Assembly: GCF_029024925.1 (NCBI RefSeq) | Contig: NZ_CP118962.1 | Location: 2,472,001 to 2,536,000 of the forward strand | Length of the DNA stretch: 64,000 nt | Source: Enterococcus faecalis | GTDB taxonomy: Bacteria > Bacillota > Bacilli > Lactobacillales > Enterococcaceae | Direction of reading: 5' to 3' | Shown: piece by piece, positions 26,595 through 34,585 of the stretch | How positions within the stretch are numbered: the stretch's first letter is position 1 | Layout: each line of letters starts with the position of its first letter | The notes under the pieces: model-generated | The model's database searches: none | Told to the model about the DNA's origin: nothing | Seen by the model: the letters and a program-made list of their open reading frames with translations, nothing else | Position numbers and translations under genes: made by a program

Positions 26595-26643
26595 AAGGCA
26601 AATGGGACAGAAGTCAAAACGACTTCTGTCCCACTTGCCTTTT
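26593..26643. terminator. Bidirectional terminator with GGGACAGAAG stem
   Basis: Arms of 23 bases with one mismatch (26593-26615 and 26621-26643) and a five-base loop, with AAAA and TTTTT ends. It lies between the esterase and the PTS IIC gene. Confidence 0.92.
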
Positions 26644-26656
26644 TAGAACAAAACAC

Positions 26657-28024
26657 TTAGTTTTCTTCGGCGACTTTTTTCTCCCGCATAGTCAAAACAG
26701 CGCTAGCCAAAAGAACAAACACTACAAAAGCAATGATTCCTCCTACTAAAAGACTCGGACCTGCCTCACCTAATTTGCCTAAAAATAGGCCTGGGATTAA
26801 ATAATCTGTATCCGCAAACGTTGAGGATGCTAACTGTAGATCACCCAAGACTGGTAAAATGAATAACGGTAACCAACTAATTAATAAGCCATTAAACGCA
26901 GCCCCTAAAATCGCTCCCCGACGTCCCCCTGTGGAATTTCCAAAAACGCCTGCCGCGGCACCACAGAAAAAGTGCCCGACAACGCCTGGTATAATCACGG
27001 TGGTATTCAGACCAACCATCGCTAACATTGAAATAGTTCCCACAATAAAGCTCACAAAGAACCCAATCAAGACAGCATTTGGCGCATAAGGAAAGATAAT
27101 GGGAACATCAAGTGCTGGTTTAGAATTAGGCACTAATTTTTTAGCAATTCCTTGGAAAGCTGGCACAATTTCTCCTAAAACCATCCGCACACCCTGTAAA
27201 ACCACTACGAAACCAGCCGTAAAGGTTCCTGCTTGAATTAATGAAAAGATGATCGCATTTTCGCCATTGCTTAACTCATGCTCGACATAGCCTGTCCCAG
27301 CCAGCAAAGCCAAAATCACATAGACAATCGACATCAAAATCATAATTGAGATGGTTGAGTCTCTTAAAAAACCAAAACTTTTAGGAATTTTAATATCTTC
27401 CGTTGACTTTTCTTTATTCCCAAAGACTTTTCCAATAAAGCCACTTGCCGCATAACCAATATTCCCTGTATGCCCCATTGCTACTTTATCATTTCCAGTA
27501 ATTTGTTTCATAAAGGGCTGACAAAGAGCAGGTGTCACTGTTAATAAAGTTCCTTCAAATAAACCACCTAAAAGAATCATTGGCAAACTAACGCTAAAAC
27601 CGGCCCCCACTAAAATAACGGCTGTCAAACACGAAACGTACATCATCGCTTGACCTGTCAAAAAGATATATTTAAAACGTGTAAAACGCGCCAACAGAAT
27701 ATTAACAACCATGCCCACCAACATAATCAGAGCAGTTGGTGTCCCATATTGTTGCAAGGCAATCGCTACAACTGCTTCATTACTAGGCACCACGCCTTGT
27801 GTATTTAACGCGGTTTGGAACATCTCCGCAAAGGGCGTTAACGAATTCGCTAATAGCCCTGCGCCACCAATTAAAACTAAAAAGCCGACGAATGTTTTCA
27901 ACGTTCCTTGAACAACATCAGAAAATTTCTTTTTCTGTAAAACTAATCCCAACAAAGCAATTAATGAAACCAGAATCGCTGGCTGGCTAACAATTGAAAC
28001 AAATAAATTCAATAAAGTTTCCAT
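26657..28024 (-). CDS. PTS IIC component, ascorbate (UlaA) type
   Basis: 455 residues with about 11 hydrophobic helices. Segments match the UlaA/SgaT family: TGQAMMY near residue 125, a central GNIGYAASGFIGKVFGNKEKSTEDIKIPKSFGFLRDS loop, and ILQ-type FTAGFVVVLQGVRMVLGEIVPAFQGIA. This is the sugar-translocating unit. The partner IIB gene lies 14 bases upstream. The substrate is an ascorbate-like or other sugar acid or polyol by family, but no catabolic gene is linked that could confirm it. Confidence 0.87.
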   Translation of the reverse strand: METLLNLFVSIVSQPAILVSLIALLGLVLQKKKFSDVVQGTLKTFVGFLVLIGGAGLLANSLTPFAEMFQTALNTQGVVPSNEAVVAIALQQYGTPTALIMLVGMVVNILLARFTRFKYIFLTGQAMMYVSCLTAVILVGAGFSVSLPMILLGGLFEGTLLTVTPALCQPFMKQITGNDKVAMGHTGNIGYAASGFIGKVFGNKEKSTEDIKIPKSFGFLRDSTISIMILMSIVYVILALLAGTGYVEHELSNGENAIIFSLIQAGTFTAGFVVVLQGVRMVLGEIVPAFQGIAKKLVPNSKPALDVPIIFPYAPNAVLIGFFVSFIVGTISMLAMVGLNTTVIIPGVVGHFFCGAAAGVFGNSTGGRRGAILGAAFNGLLISWLPLFILPVLGDLQLASSTFADTDYLIPGLFLGKLGEAGPSLLVGGIIAFVVFVLLASAVLTMREKKVAEEN

Positions 28025-28038
28025 GTTTTTCCTCCTTC

Positions 28039-28338
28039 TTATTGATGTGCAATGCCATTGTCATCTAAAACTTTCAAGACTTTCTCCTTCGTTTCATCGT
28101 AATCAATAATCGCATTTAAAGGAATGATTTTTTCAGCAGGAATTGACCCTAAAGCATCTTGCAATGTTTTTTCGACAAAGAAGTAATCAGCCATATCGCC
28201 ACTGGCACTCCCGACATCTGTGTGATCAATTTGAAAATTATCTGTATCAACACCGACTTCCTCTAAAATTTGTTGGATATTCATTTGCACCATAAAACTT
28301 GTTCCTAAACCACTTTGACAAACTGTAAAAATCTTCAT
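28039..28338 (-). CDS. PTS IIB component, UlaB type
   Basis: 99 residues with the phosphocysteine loop VCQSGLGTSFM at the N-terminus (Cys7). This is the SgaB/UlaB fold, which takes phosphate from EIIA and passes it to the sugar bound by IIC. It lies one base after the stop of the regulator gene and just before the IIC gene. Length is typical. Confidence 0.92.
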   Translation of the reverse strand: MKIFTVCQSGLGTSFMVQMNIQQILEEVGVDTDNFQIDHTDVGSASGDMADYFFVEKTLQDALGSIPAEKIIPLNAIIDYDETKEKVLKVLDDNGIAHQ

Positions 28339-28339
28339 C

Positions 28340-30349
28340 TTATTTCTCTCCTTCTTGGATAATTGATAGTATTTCTGGGACGGTTTCAGCCGCCACTAAG
28401 CGATGTAATGATTCTTTTTTTGATAGAATTTTTGTCAGACTAGATAAGGCCCGTAAATGTGTTTCGTTATCTGAAGCAGCTAAACAAATAAAAAGGTGAA
28501 TTTCATGCTTAGGATCTTCTAATAAATCGACACTTTTTTGGATTTTTAGTAATGACATGCCTAACTGATTAACGCCATCTTCTGGTCGCGCATGAGGCAA
28601 TGCTACGTCTGGACAGATATGGATAAATGGCCCAAACGATTCGACTTTTTGAATCATTGCATCAATGTACTTTTCCGTAATACTGCCATTTTTTAATAAC
28701 GGCTTGGCAGCTTCTGTAATTCCCGCTCGCCAGTCTGCAACTTCAGGCAGGACTTGGACTGTTTCTGTTGTTAATAATTCCGATAACATTGGACGCAGAT
28801 CCTCCTCTTTTTCTAAAATTTTGTTCATTTTACGATGCAAGACACGATATAACTGCGCTTCTGTGACTCCTTTTTTTAAGGAAATGTAAGGTTTTAAGGC
28901 ATCTAAAATATCTTTAACATCTGGCATGGAAATACCTGGCAATAGCCAATCTGATTGAACTTGGTGCATCAATTGATTTTTCTCCAAAGAGCTCATAATG
29001 GGCTTGGTAAGATAAACCTTTTTGGCTGTTTCAATAGGGACCGTTGAGAAAATGATGTCATAGCTTTTTTCAGATACATTCTCTATTTCCCTCACCGCAT
29101 TCGTTTCTTTAAATTCAATCATTGGAAATAGCCGACGCAATTCCGATTGCAAAATCAACGAAGAACTGATGCCACTGGGACAAACAATTAGCGCTTTTAG
29201 CTTTTCTTGCCGTTGCTCATTTTTTTGGCCGAAAATTTCTCCACCAAATAATATGGTAAAAAAACCGATTTCCTCTGACGGGATTGACCGTTTCGTTAAT
29301 TTTTCTAAAGGAGCTAACGCTTGTTCACAAAGATGATAAAGCGACCGATACGATTGTCGAATATCCTTGATTAAAACATTCGGCAAGTAAAAGCCATAGT
29401 TAATCCGAAAATAGGCAGGAACCAGATGATAATACACATTCATGAGCAATTCACGAGGCTGTTCAAATTGAACAACGGCCAACAATTCCATTTTCCGAAT
29501 AATTTCACCAGAAATATCTAATAAAAACTCTAACTTCGTATCTCGCAATTCTCCTTGCAAAGCTGTCATTAAACAAATCGTGAAAAAAAGACTCTCAGTT
29601 TCTATATTCGCCACAGGCCCGACTAAATCACTTAAAATACGACGACTGACGGGATAAGCGCGTAAGGACTGAATTAACTGGTTCTCAGGCCAGACGACTG
29701 TTCCATATTTGCCTAATCTTTTTTGAGAGAAAGCAAGAAAGTAACTAATTTCATCCAATCTGCTGGGTACTAGTTGAAGCTGCGCTTCCTGGACGGCTAA
29801 TTGAATGCCGTCACGCATTTTTGCGTATTGGCTCATTTGATGCTGACTGAGCCAGCAAAATAAAGCGAAGGTGCCCGACTTTTGTTGTAAGAGGCAGGCA
29901 AGCCAATTTTTCCCGAAACGACGAATCCGAAATTCATCTCCTTCTAGGTAAAACCCTCGTTTTCGTTCGTAGGATAAAGCAATGTTTTCAGTTGCTAGTT
30001 GGTGTCGTACTTTTTTGATATCCGCTAAAATAGTGCCTTTCGAAACGTCTAAAAAATTTTGGTAATGATACACCGATAGTTCTTCGATTTCTGAATAAGT
30101 GAGCAAAAAAATAAGTGCTTGTCTTTCTGTTTCGCTATAGATCACTTGACGTTGTTGAAAAAGTTGTTTTCCCCATTCATTTGCGGAAAGGTTTGGAATG
30201 CTGACGGTATTCTGTTGAACTTCTCCGCCTATTGTCGAAAGTTGTGTCACTAATTCTCGTTGCGAAAGATCGGTTATTTGTTGAGCCAAAGAGAGCGCAA
30301 TTTTTTGCCCTGCATACTCGTCAAGGAGATAACTTATTTTATAATTCAC
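28340..30349 (-). CDS. PRD-containing PTS-controlled regulator with EIIB and EIIA domains
   Basis: 669 residues from a GTG at 30349 with AGGAGG upstream. The N-terminal HTH region is followed by PRD domains (about 200-370). An EIIB-like part has LIVCPSGISSS near residue 390, and a C-terminal EIIA domain has its phosphohistidine in LPHARPEDGV near 590. The layout is that of ManR/MtlR/UlaR-type activators or antiterminators. It heads the operon with IIB and IIC. No separate EIIA gene is present, so this EIIA domain may serve transport as well as regulation. A cre-like site lies in its promoter region. Confidence 0.88.
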   Translation of the reverse strand: MNYKISYLLDEYAGQKIALSLAQQITDLSQRELVTQLSTIGGEVQQNTVSIPNLSANEWGKQLFQQRQVIYSETERQALIFLLTYSEIEELSVYHYQNFLDVSKGTILADIKKVRHQLATENIALSYERKRGFYLEGDEFRIRRFGKNWLACLLQQKSGTFALFCWLSQHQMSQYAKMRDGIQLAVQEAQLQLVPSRLDEISYFLAFSQKRLGKYGTVVWPENQLIQSLRAYPVSRRILSDLVGPVANIETESLFFTICLMTALQGELRDTKLEFLLDISGEIIRKMELLAVVQFEQPRELLMNVYYHLVPAYFRINYGFYLPNVLIKDIRQSYRSLYHLCEQALAPLEKLTKRSIPSEEIGFFTILFGGEIFGQKNEQRQEKLKALIVCPSGISSSLILQSELRRLFPMIEFKETNAVREIENVSEKSYDIIFSTVPIETAKKVYLTKPIMSSLEKNQLMHQVQSDWLLPGISMPDVKDILDALKPYISLKKGVTEAQLYRVLHRKMNKILEKEEDLRPMLSELLTTETVQVLPEVADWRAGITEAAKPLLKNGSITEKYIDAMIQKVESFGPFIHICPDVALPHARPEDGVNQLGMSLLKIQKSVDLLEDPKHEIHLFICLAASDNETHLRALSSLTKILSKKESLHRLVAAETVPEILSIIQEGEK

Positions 30350-30381
30350 AGCTGTGTCCTCCTCCTGTAATCATCATATAA

Positions 30382-30395
30382 TGATAGCGCTTTAT
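30382..30395 (+). promoter_or_regulatory. cre-like site upstream of the PTS operon
   Basis: TGATAGCGCTTTAT matches the central part of the CcpA consensus TGWAANCGNTNWCA with weaker ends. It lies about 33 bases before the GTG start of the regulator. Catabolite repression of this operon is expected. Confidence 0.5.
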
Positions 30396-30473
30396 TTTCT
30401 ATCTAAGTTGGGTACAAATGTCTACTGTACTTTTTTGATAAATTGTACCGTTCTTTATTTTAAAGTTAACAAA

Positions 30474-30510
30474 AACCCGTTGCAAGTTTCTTAAAAACTT
30501 ACAACGGGTT
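30474..30510 (-). terminator. Terminator of the small membrane protein gene / WxL operon
   Basis: Arms of 16 bases with one mismatch (30474-30489, 30495-30510), followed on the minus strand by TTTTTGTT. Confidence 0.85.
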
Positions 30511-30514
30511 TTCT

Positions 30515-30739
30515 TTATGTTAATTGTGTTTGTAATGCGATATTCAGCAAAATAGCCACCGCCACCCAGCCGCCACACATCACCAGAAGCAGCCAACTAA
30601 ACATTGATTGTTTTACTAAAGACTGCTTAGGCTTTGCCAGATGTACAAAATTCATGCTATTTACTAAGAACAGTAAAAATAAAGCAAAACAAAGGACGGC
30701 CAAGCCAGCACAAATCCAAATCCACATCGTAATCTCCAT
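30515..30739 (-). CDS. Small membrane protein (74 aa) at the end of the WxL locus
   Basis: Two hydrophobic helices, about residues 5-25 (MWIWICAGLAVLCFALFLLFLV) and 47-66 (FSWLLLVMCGGWVAVAILLN), separated by a basic loop. The start follows AAGGAGG. It is 45 bases downstream of the LPXTG gene and shares its direction and terminator, so it may be part of the surface-protein operon. No family is recognised. Confidence 0.7.
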   Translation of the reverse strand: MEITMWIWICAGLAVLCFALFLLFLVNSMNFVHLAKPKQSLVKQSMFSWLLLVMCGGWVAVAILLNIALQTQLT

Positions 30740-30784
30740 CTATATTCCTCCTTCTACATTAACTCTATTTATAAAAACAGCACA

Positions 30785-31186
30785 TTATTTTTCCTTTTTC
30801 CTTTTTTTATTCAAATAATAGAAACTTGTTAGTACTACGAGTAAACATGCAATACCAAGGCTGTAAAGCCACGTGCTATTTCGTTCACCTGTCCTTGGTA
30901 ATGACGTCTGTGCATTAGTCGGATTCGTTTTAGCAGTGGTTTTTCTGCTCACTTTGTCTTGTTGTTGTGACGTTTTTTTATCTTTATCAGTGACTGGTTG
31001 CTCTATTGGCTTAATGACACCTTCCGTTTTTAGTGGCTCTTTCCCTCCATAGAACGTTACACCGATATTCGTTTGCCCTACTTCTTCTGCAAAACTCTCA
31101 GAAGAAACAATTAGACTCGCAATGCCAACGGTTAAAAGTATTCCCAACGTCACCAGAAGTGACCCTTTACTTTTCATTGTCATCAT
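30785..31186 (-). CDS. Small LPXTG-anchored protein of the WxL locus
   Basis: 133 residues. An N-terminal signal peptide ends near SSESFAEE. The mature start TNIGVTFYGGKEP is typical of the short LPXTG proteins found in WxL clusters. A Thr/Lys/Gln-rich stalk follows. The sorting signal is LPRTGE, then a hydrophobic helix and KKRKKEK, so sortase should attach it to the wall. It overlaps the end of the WxL-interacting protein gene by 20 bases and has AAGGAG at its start. Confidence 0.9.
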   Translation of the reverse strand: MMTMKSKGSLLVTLGILLTVGIASLIVSSESFAEEVGQTNIGVTFYGGKEPLKTEGVIKPIEQPVTDKDKKTSQQQDKVSRKTTAKTNPTNAQTSLPRTGERNSTWLYSLGIACLLVVLTSFYYLNKKRKKEK

Positions 31187-32300
31187 AGCGTGCTCCTTGT
31201 CTATTTTTCAAGGCTGCCTGTTTTTCTTGTTGTAAATAGGCTTGTTGTTTCAGTGTTGCTTTCTGTTGCGTAAAACGCCAAATAGCTAGAATTAGACTCA
31301 CAATTGTTGCAGCTAACAAGCCATAAAAAGCTTGATTCCACCAAGTCGGTAGGACCAATTTCACTACTGCTTCTTTATTTAATTTTTTGGCTTCTTGACT
31401 ACTGATGGTAAATTCTTGCTTAAACGGCCACACTTGTTGTTCATCTTCTTTCAAGACCGCTTTTCCTTCAAAAATATAGGTTCCTGGACGAACATCTTCT
31501 TTCCCGAAATCTAAATGGAAGTTCATCGTCGAATTTGGCGCAAAACGAACACTTGGTAAAATCCGTTTGGCATATTCTTTCGTTTCGCCTTTTTTCGTTA
31601 CTTTTCCTTCTAAACGCACTTCAGGAAAAATAGCGGATGTCGGATTCTGAATAACCGCTTGGACCGATTTATTTCCTAAAGCAATGGTCGGAACTAATTT
31701 AACTAATTGAAGAGTCTCTGCTAGATACATCGGTGTATCTTCTGACATTCGTAAAGCAATTGCTACATTAAATCCATATCGACTGGTTAAACCCGTTGAT
31801 TTTCCTTTTTCTTCCTTTTCATCTTCTGCAAGCGAAGCATAAACACCACCCAAAACTAATCCTTGGAAACCATTCGCTGGAATTTCGACAGTCATTTTGG
31901 CTGTTACGGTTTTCTTAGCGGGAACTTTTACATGTTCCTCAGGTAATTTAATTAATGTTGTCAAGGGTACTTTTAAACTTGAATCTGGTTTTTTCTCGAA
32001 ATCATTGTACACAATTAAACCATTGTCATTCGTCACAGCATTCGCTAAATTTAAATCAATCGTCAATTCTTCATCTGTTTTATTAATTAAAGATAATTCG
32101 ACTTCTTGTTTCTGTCCTGGTTTTACAATGAGATCGTAGTAGGATTGCGTATTTTTCGCTTGATTCTCAGGAATATTGGGTTTAACTGTAAATTTTGTAT
32201 TCATGTTGTCATCCGCTTCTTCTGCTTGTACAGCAGAAGGGATGCTTAATGCCATCACACAAATAAAAACTGTGACGATTAGCCAACGCATTGTCTTCAT
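31167..32300 (-). CDS. WxL-interacting surface protein (DUF916/DUF3324)
   Basis: 377 residues. There is a signal peptide (ending near VQAEEAD), an N-terminal DUF916 domain beginning FTVKPNIPENQ, and a DUF3324 domain with SRYGFNVAIALRMSE. A membrane helix lies near residues 320-345 (AFYGLLAATIVSLILAIW) with a basic tail. This family pairs with WxL proteins and peptidoglycan-bound partners at the cell surface. It lies between the WxL gene and the LPXTG gene, the usual trio. Confidence 0.92.
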   Translation of the reverse strand: MKTMRWLIVTVFICVMALSIPSAVQAEEADDNMNTKFTVKPNIPENQAKNTQSYYDLIVKPGQKQEVELSLINKTDEELTIDLNLANAVTNDNGLIVYNDFEKKPDSSLKVPLTTLIKLPEEHVKVPAKKTVTAKMTVEIPANGFQGLVLGGVYASLAEDEKEEKGKSTGLTSRYGFNVAIALRMSEDTPMYLAETLQLVKLVPTIALGNKSVQAVIQNPTSAIFPEVRLEGKVTKKGETKEYAKRILPSVRFAPNSTMNFHLDFGKEDVRPGTYIFEGKAVLKEDEQQVWPFKQEFTISSQEAKKLNKEAVVKLVLPTWWNQAFYGLLAATIVSLILAIWRFTQQKATLKQQAYLQQEKQAALKNRQGARYDDNEK

Positions 32301-32322
32301 TATTTGTTCCTCCTATGTATCG

Positions 32323-32356
32323 AAAAGGAGCCGTGCACCACTGCGCAGCTCCTTTT
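32323..32356 (-). terminator. Partial terminator / attenuator after the WxL gene
   Basis: Nine-base arms AAAAGGAGC and GCTCCTTTT with a 16-base GC-rich loop. It ends the wxl transcript or lowers read-through to the downstream membrane partner, so the secreted protein would be made in excess. Confidence 0.75.
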
Positions 32357-32387
32357 CTAGTAATGCAGTATTCTCGTTAGTAACTTT

Positions 32388-33077
32388 TTATGGCGCAGCC
32401 ACTAATGTCCAAGTTACGTTACCTGTATACGCACCATTTGTAATTTGTGAACTAGGTGTTGTAATGTTTAATTTTACATTTGATAATTCAGAATCCCATG
32501 TACCTTGACCTTTACCAACTGCTGCTGTAGCAATTGATACAGCTGCTCCACCTACTGGAATAGTTGTTCCAGCAAATTCAGGACTTCCTGGATCTGCTGC
32601 AAAGGCAGCTACATCACGTGAGTATGTTTTTGCTGTTTCATCGTATTTCGCTACTGCTCCTGTTTGTGCAAAGGTAATTGAGCCTTCTAAAGTAGCAGTG
32701 CCATTTTTCATTTCAGCAACGCCGGCAGTAACTGACCAACCCGCTTGTGTTCCACGAACATCCCCAACGGCATAACGTTTTGTTTGGGTACCTGTCGCAT
32801 CTAACGAAATCGCTGATAAATCAGAACTAACTTCTGTCGAAGTAAATTTGAATTCTGTTGGAACATATAACAAATCAAAATTTGTATTCGAGCCTGGTTC
32901 TGGTTCTTGTGTGCTTCCGTCATCTCCATCACCCGTACCGCCTGGTAATGAACCACTTGTCATCTCTACGTTTGCTGGTGTTGTACCAGTCGTTGTTGCA
33001 TGTGCTGCTGCAGGAGCGATGCTTGCCCCTAAAATTGCCGTTCCTGCAAATAAAGTTACCAATGTTTTTTTCTTCAT
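32388..33077 (-). CDS. WxL-domain surface protein
   Basis: 229 residues. The signal peptide ends near AAAHATTTG. A Gly/Asp/Pro-rich linker follows (GGTGDGDDGSTQEPEPGSN). The WxL domain fills the rest: the first conserved tryptophan is in TQAGWSVTAGV and the terminal motif is NVTWTLVAAP. WxL domains bind peptidoglycan without covalent attachment, and the proteins often form complexes with DUF916 partners. Only one WxL gene is present in this cluster. Confidence 0.93.
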   Translation of the reverse strand: MKKKTLVTLFAGTAILGASIAPAAAHATTTGTTPANVEMTSGSLPGGTGDGDDGSTQEPEPGSNTNFDLLYVPTEFKFTSTEVSSDLSAISLDATGTQTKRYAVGDVRGTQAGWSVTAGVAEMKNGTATLEGSITFAQTGAVAKYDETAKTYSRDVAAFAADPGSPEFAGTTIPVGGAAVSIATAAVGKGQGTWDSELSNVKLNITTPSSQITNGAYTGNVTWTLVAAP

Positions 33078-33156
33078 TTTACTCTCTCCTTTATATCTTG
33101 GTTAATTAATGAATAAAAAAGTGAAAAACTTTTCTATCTCAGTAGAACGTAAACTA

Positions 33157-33162
33157 AGTATA
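33157..33162 (-). promoter_or_regulatory. Candidate -10 box of the WxL operon
   Basis: TATACT on the minus strand, about 80 bases before the WxL start. No good -35 box is seen at the usual distance, which fits a promoter that needs an activator. Confidence 0.4.
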
Positions 33163-33329
33163 GCGAAAAAAAGACTGCTTGTGATTTCAAATTTTAAACA
33201 CCTCATGCAAAAAAAATGAATTTACTATAACAGCAAGGTTCCAACGACTTTTTGTGTCTTTGAAAACGTAATTTTCAAAAAAGATATTGTTTTTTTTCAC
33301 ATATAAAGTAGTAATTTTATAAAAAAACA

Positions 33330-33384
33330 GCGAGAAAACGTCAAAACATTAGTAACAAACACTAACATTTTGACGTTTTCTCGC
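33330..33384 (-). terminator. Large hairpin, probable terminator of the amidinotransferase-family gene
   Basis: Seventeen-base perfect arms containing AACGTCAAAA, with a smaller internal pair (TTAGT/ACTAA) in the loop. On the minus strand it is followed by TGTTTTTTTA. It lies 118 bases after the stop of the gene at 33503. Confidence 0.75.
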
Positions 33385-33502
33385 ATTTATTAAATCGAAA
33401 TTTCCTCAATATTTTTAAAAAAAATAGTGAAAACTAAAATTATATCGTTTTCATAGACAAAACGTACATTTTTTCTTACGAAAATTGATAATCACTCGCT
33501 GA

Positions 33503-34474
33503 CTATTCTCTAATCAAAGCTTGCGTTGTACAACGGAAAGAACCACCTAACATTCTAGAAACATGGTAATCAATTGCCTCAACTTTGATACCTTTTGCTT
33601 CTATTTGAGGAATTAAGGTTGTAAACGATTGGTCTGTTATATACGTTTCTTCGTTAAGCGGCAGACCATTTGTCACTAAATACGCTGCTTCTTGCAAAGT
33701 AACGTGAATTTTTTCCCAGTTTGCTAATTGCGCAGGAAGTCCATCCAAAAAGGCCTCTTCACAAACAATCATCAAGCCTTCTCTCAACAAGCTTAACGCA
33801 CAATCTAAGTGGAGAATATGCGGATGTAACCGAACCGGCACCACTTCATAACCAAAATGACCAATCATATTGGCTAACCACTGAATTCCTGCTAGGTTAC
33901 TTGCCAAGCCAGAGTAGCCCACAAAAATTGTTTTTCCTAGAACTAAAACATCGCCGCCTTCAATAAAGGGACCTGCTTCACTTAAAGCCCCTTCAGAAAT
34001 GTCAGGTTGTGGCGCAGCAAAATAATAGCCTTCTGCTTCTTGTGTCCACTGCTGAATAATCGGACGAATTGGTAAAATTTCTTGTCGACGGTGTTGAAAT
34101 CTTAAGTTTCCTTCTATTAAGAGATTGCCAATTGTAAAAAAAGGGTCTCGTGAAAAGAAGTTACTATATCCTACGCCCAATTCCTTGCCATGTTCTTTTT
34201 CATAGGTTGTCAATAAACGTGGACGAAATACTTCTACGCCATAAGATTCTAATACTCCTTGCATGACTTCTTTTTCTTTTTCCCAACGCACTTGTTGTTC
34301 TGGTGCAAAGTCTGCTAAATCACGCCCTTCATTATTCTGTGTTAAACGGGCATTTTCCTCTGTTAAAAAAGTCGTATCCGCTTCATCAAATTTATCTGGT
34401 AAACAAAATTGCGATTGTGCTAAAACAACTGAACGCAATGGTGCAAATTCACTTTCAACATGCATTTTTTTCAT
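33503..34474 (-). CDS. Arginine deiminase/amidinotransferase-superfamily enzyme (DDAH-like)
   Basis: 323 residues. The guanidino-modifying fold is shown by the start EFAPLRSVVLAQ, SRDPFFTIGNLLIEG, a FIEGGDVLVLGKTIFVGYSGLAS segment, the catalytic histidine in HPHILHLDCALSLL, and a late cysteine in GGSFRCTTQA (Cys315). These supply the Cys-His-Glu/Asp set that attacks a guanidinium carbon. It could be a dimethylarginine or arginine hydrolase or a transferase. It lacks the length and insert of arginine deiminase proper (about 410 residues). It stands alone, with its own terminator. Confidence 0.82.
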   Translation of the reverse strand: MKKMHVESEFAPLRSVVLAQSQFCLPDKFDEADTTFLTEENARLTQNNEGRDLADFAPEQQVRWEKEKEVMQGVLESYGVEVFRPRLLTTYEKEHGKELGVGYSNFFSRDPFFTIGNLLIEGNLRFQHRRQEILPIRPIIQQWTQEAEGYYFAAPQPDISEGALSEAGPFIEGGDVLVLGKTIFVGYSGLASNLAGIQWLANMIGHFGYEVVPVRLHPHILHLDCALSLLREGLMIVCEEAFLDGLPAQLANWEKIHVTLQEAAYLVTNGLPLNEETYITDQSFTTLIPQIEAKGIKVEAIDYHVSRMLGGSFRCTTQALIRE

Positions 34475-34536
34475 TATTTGACCTCACTTTTATCTGGTTA
34501 CCTTCATTATAACAGAGATAAAATTTTTATGCCTTC

Positions 34537-34582
34537 AATGAAGAAAAAGCAGAACTTCTATACGTTCTGCTTTTTCTTCATT
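34537..34582. terminator. Terminator of phoZ
   Basis: Nineteen-base perfect arms with an eight-base loop, between the phoZ stop and the neighbouring start. On the minus strand it sits directly after phoZ. Confidence 0.85.
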
Positions 34583-34585
34583 TTG

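Larger units (their letters stand above)
33110..33502. other. Intergenic region upstream of the WxL operon (393 bases)
   Basis: Very AT-rich. It holds the candidate WxL -10 box at 33157, a small inverted repeat around 33262-33285, and the large terminator hairpin at 33330-33384. I see no ORF with a ribosome binding site. Confidence 0.6.
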
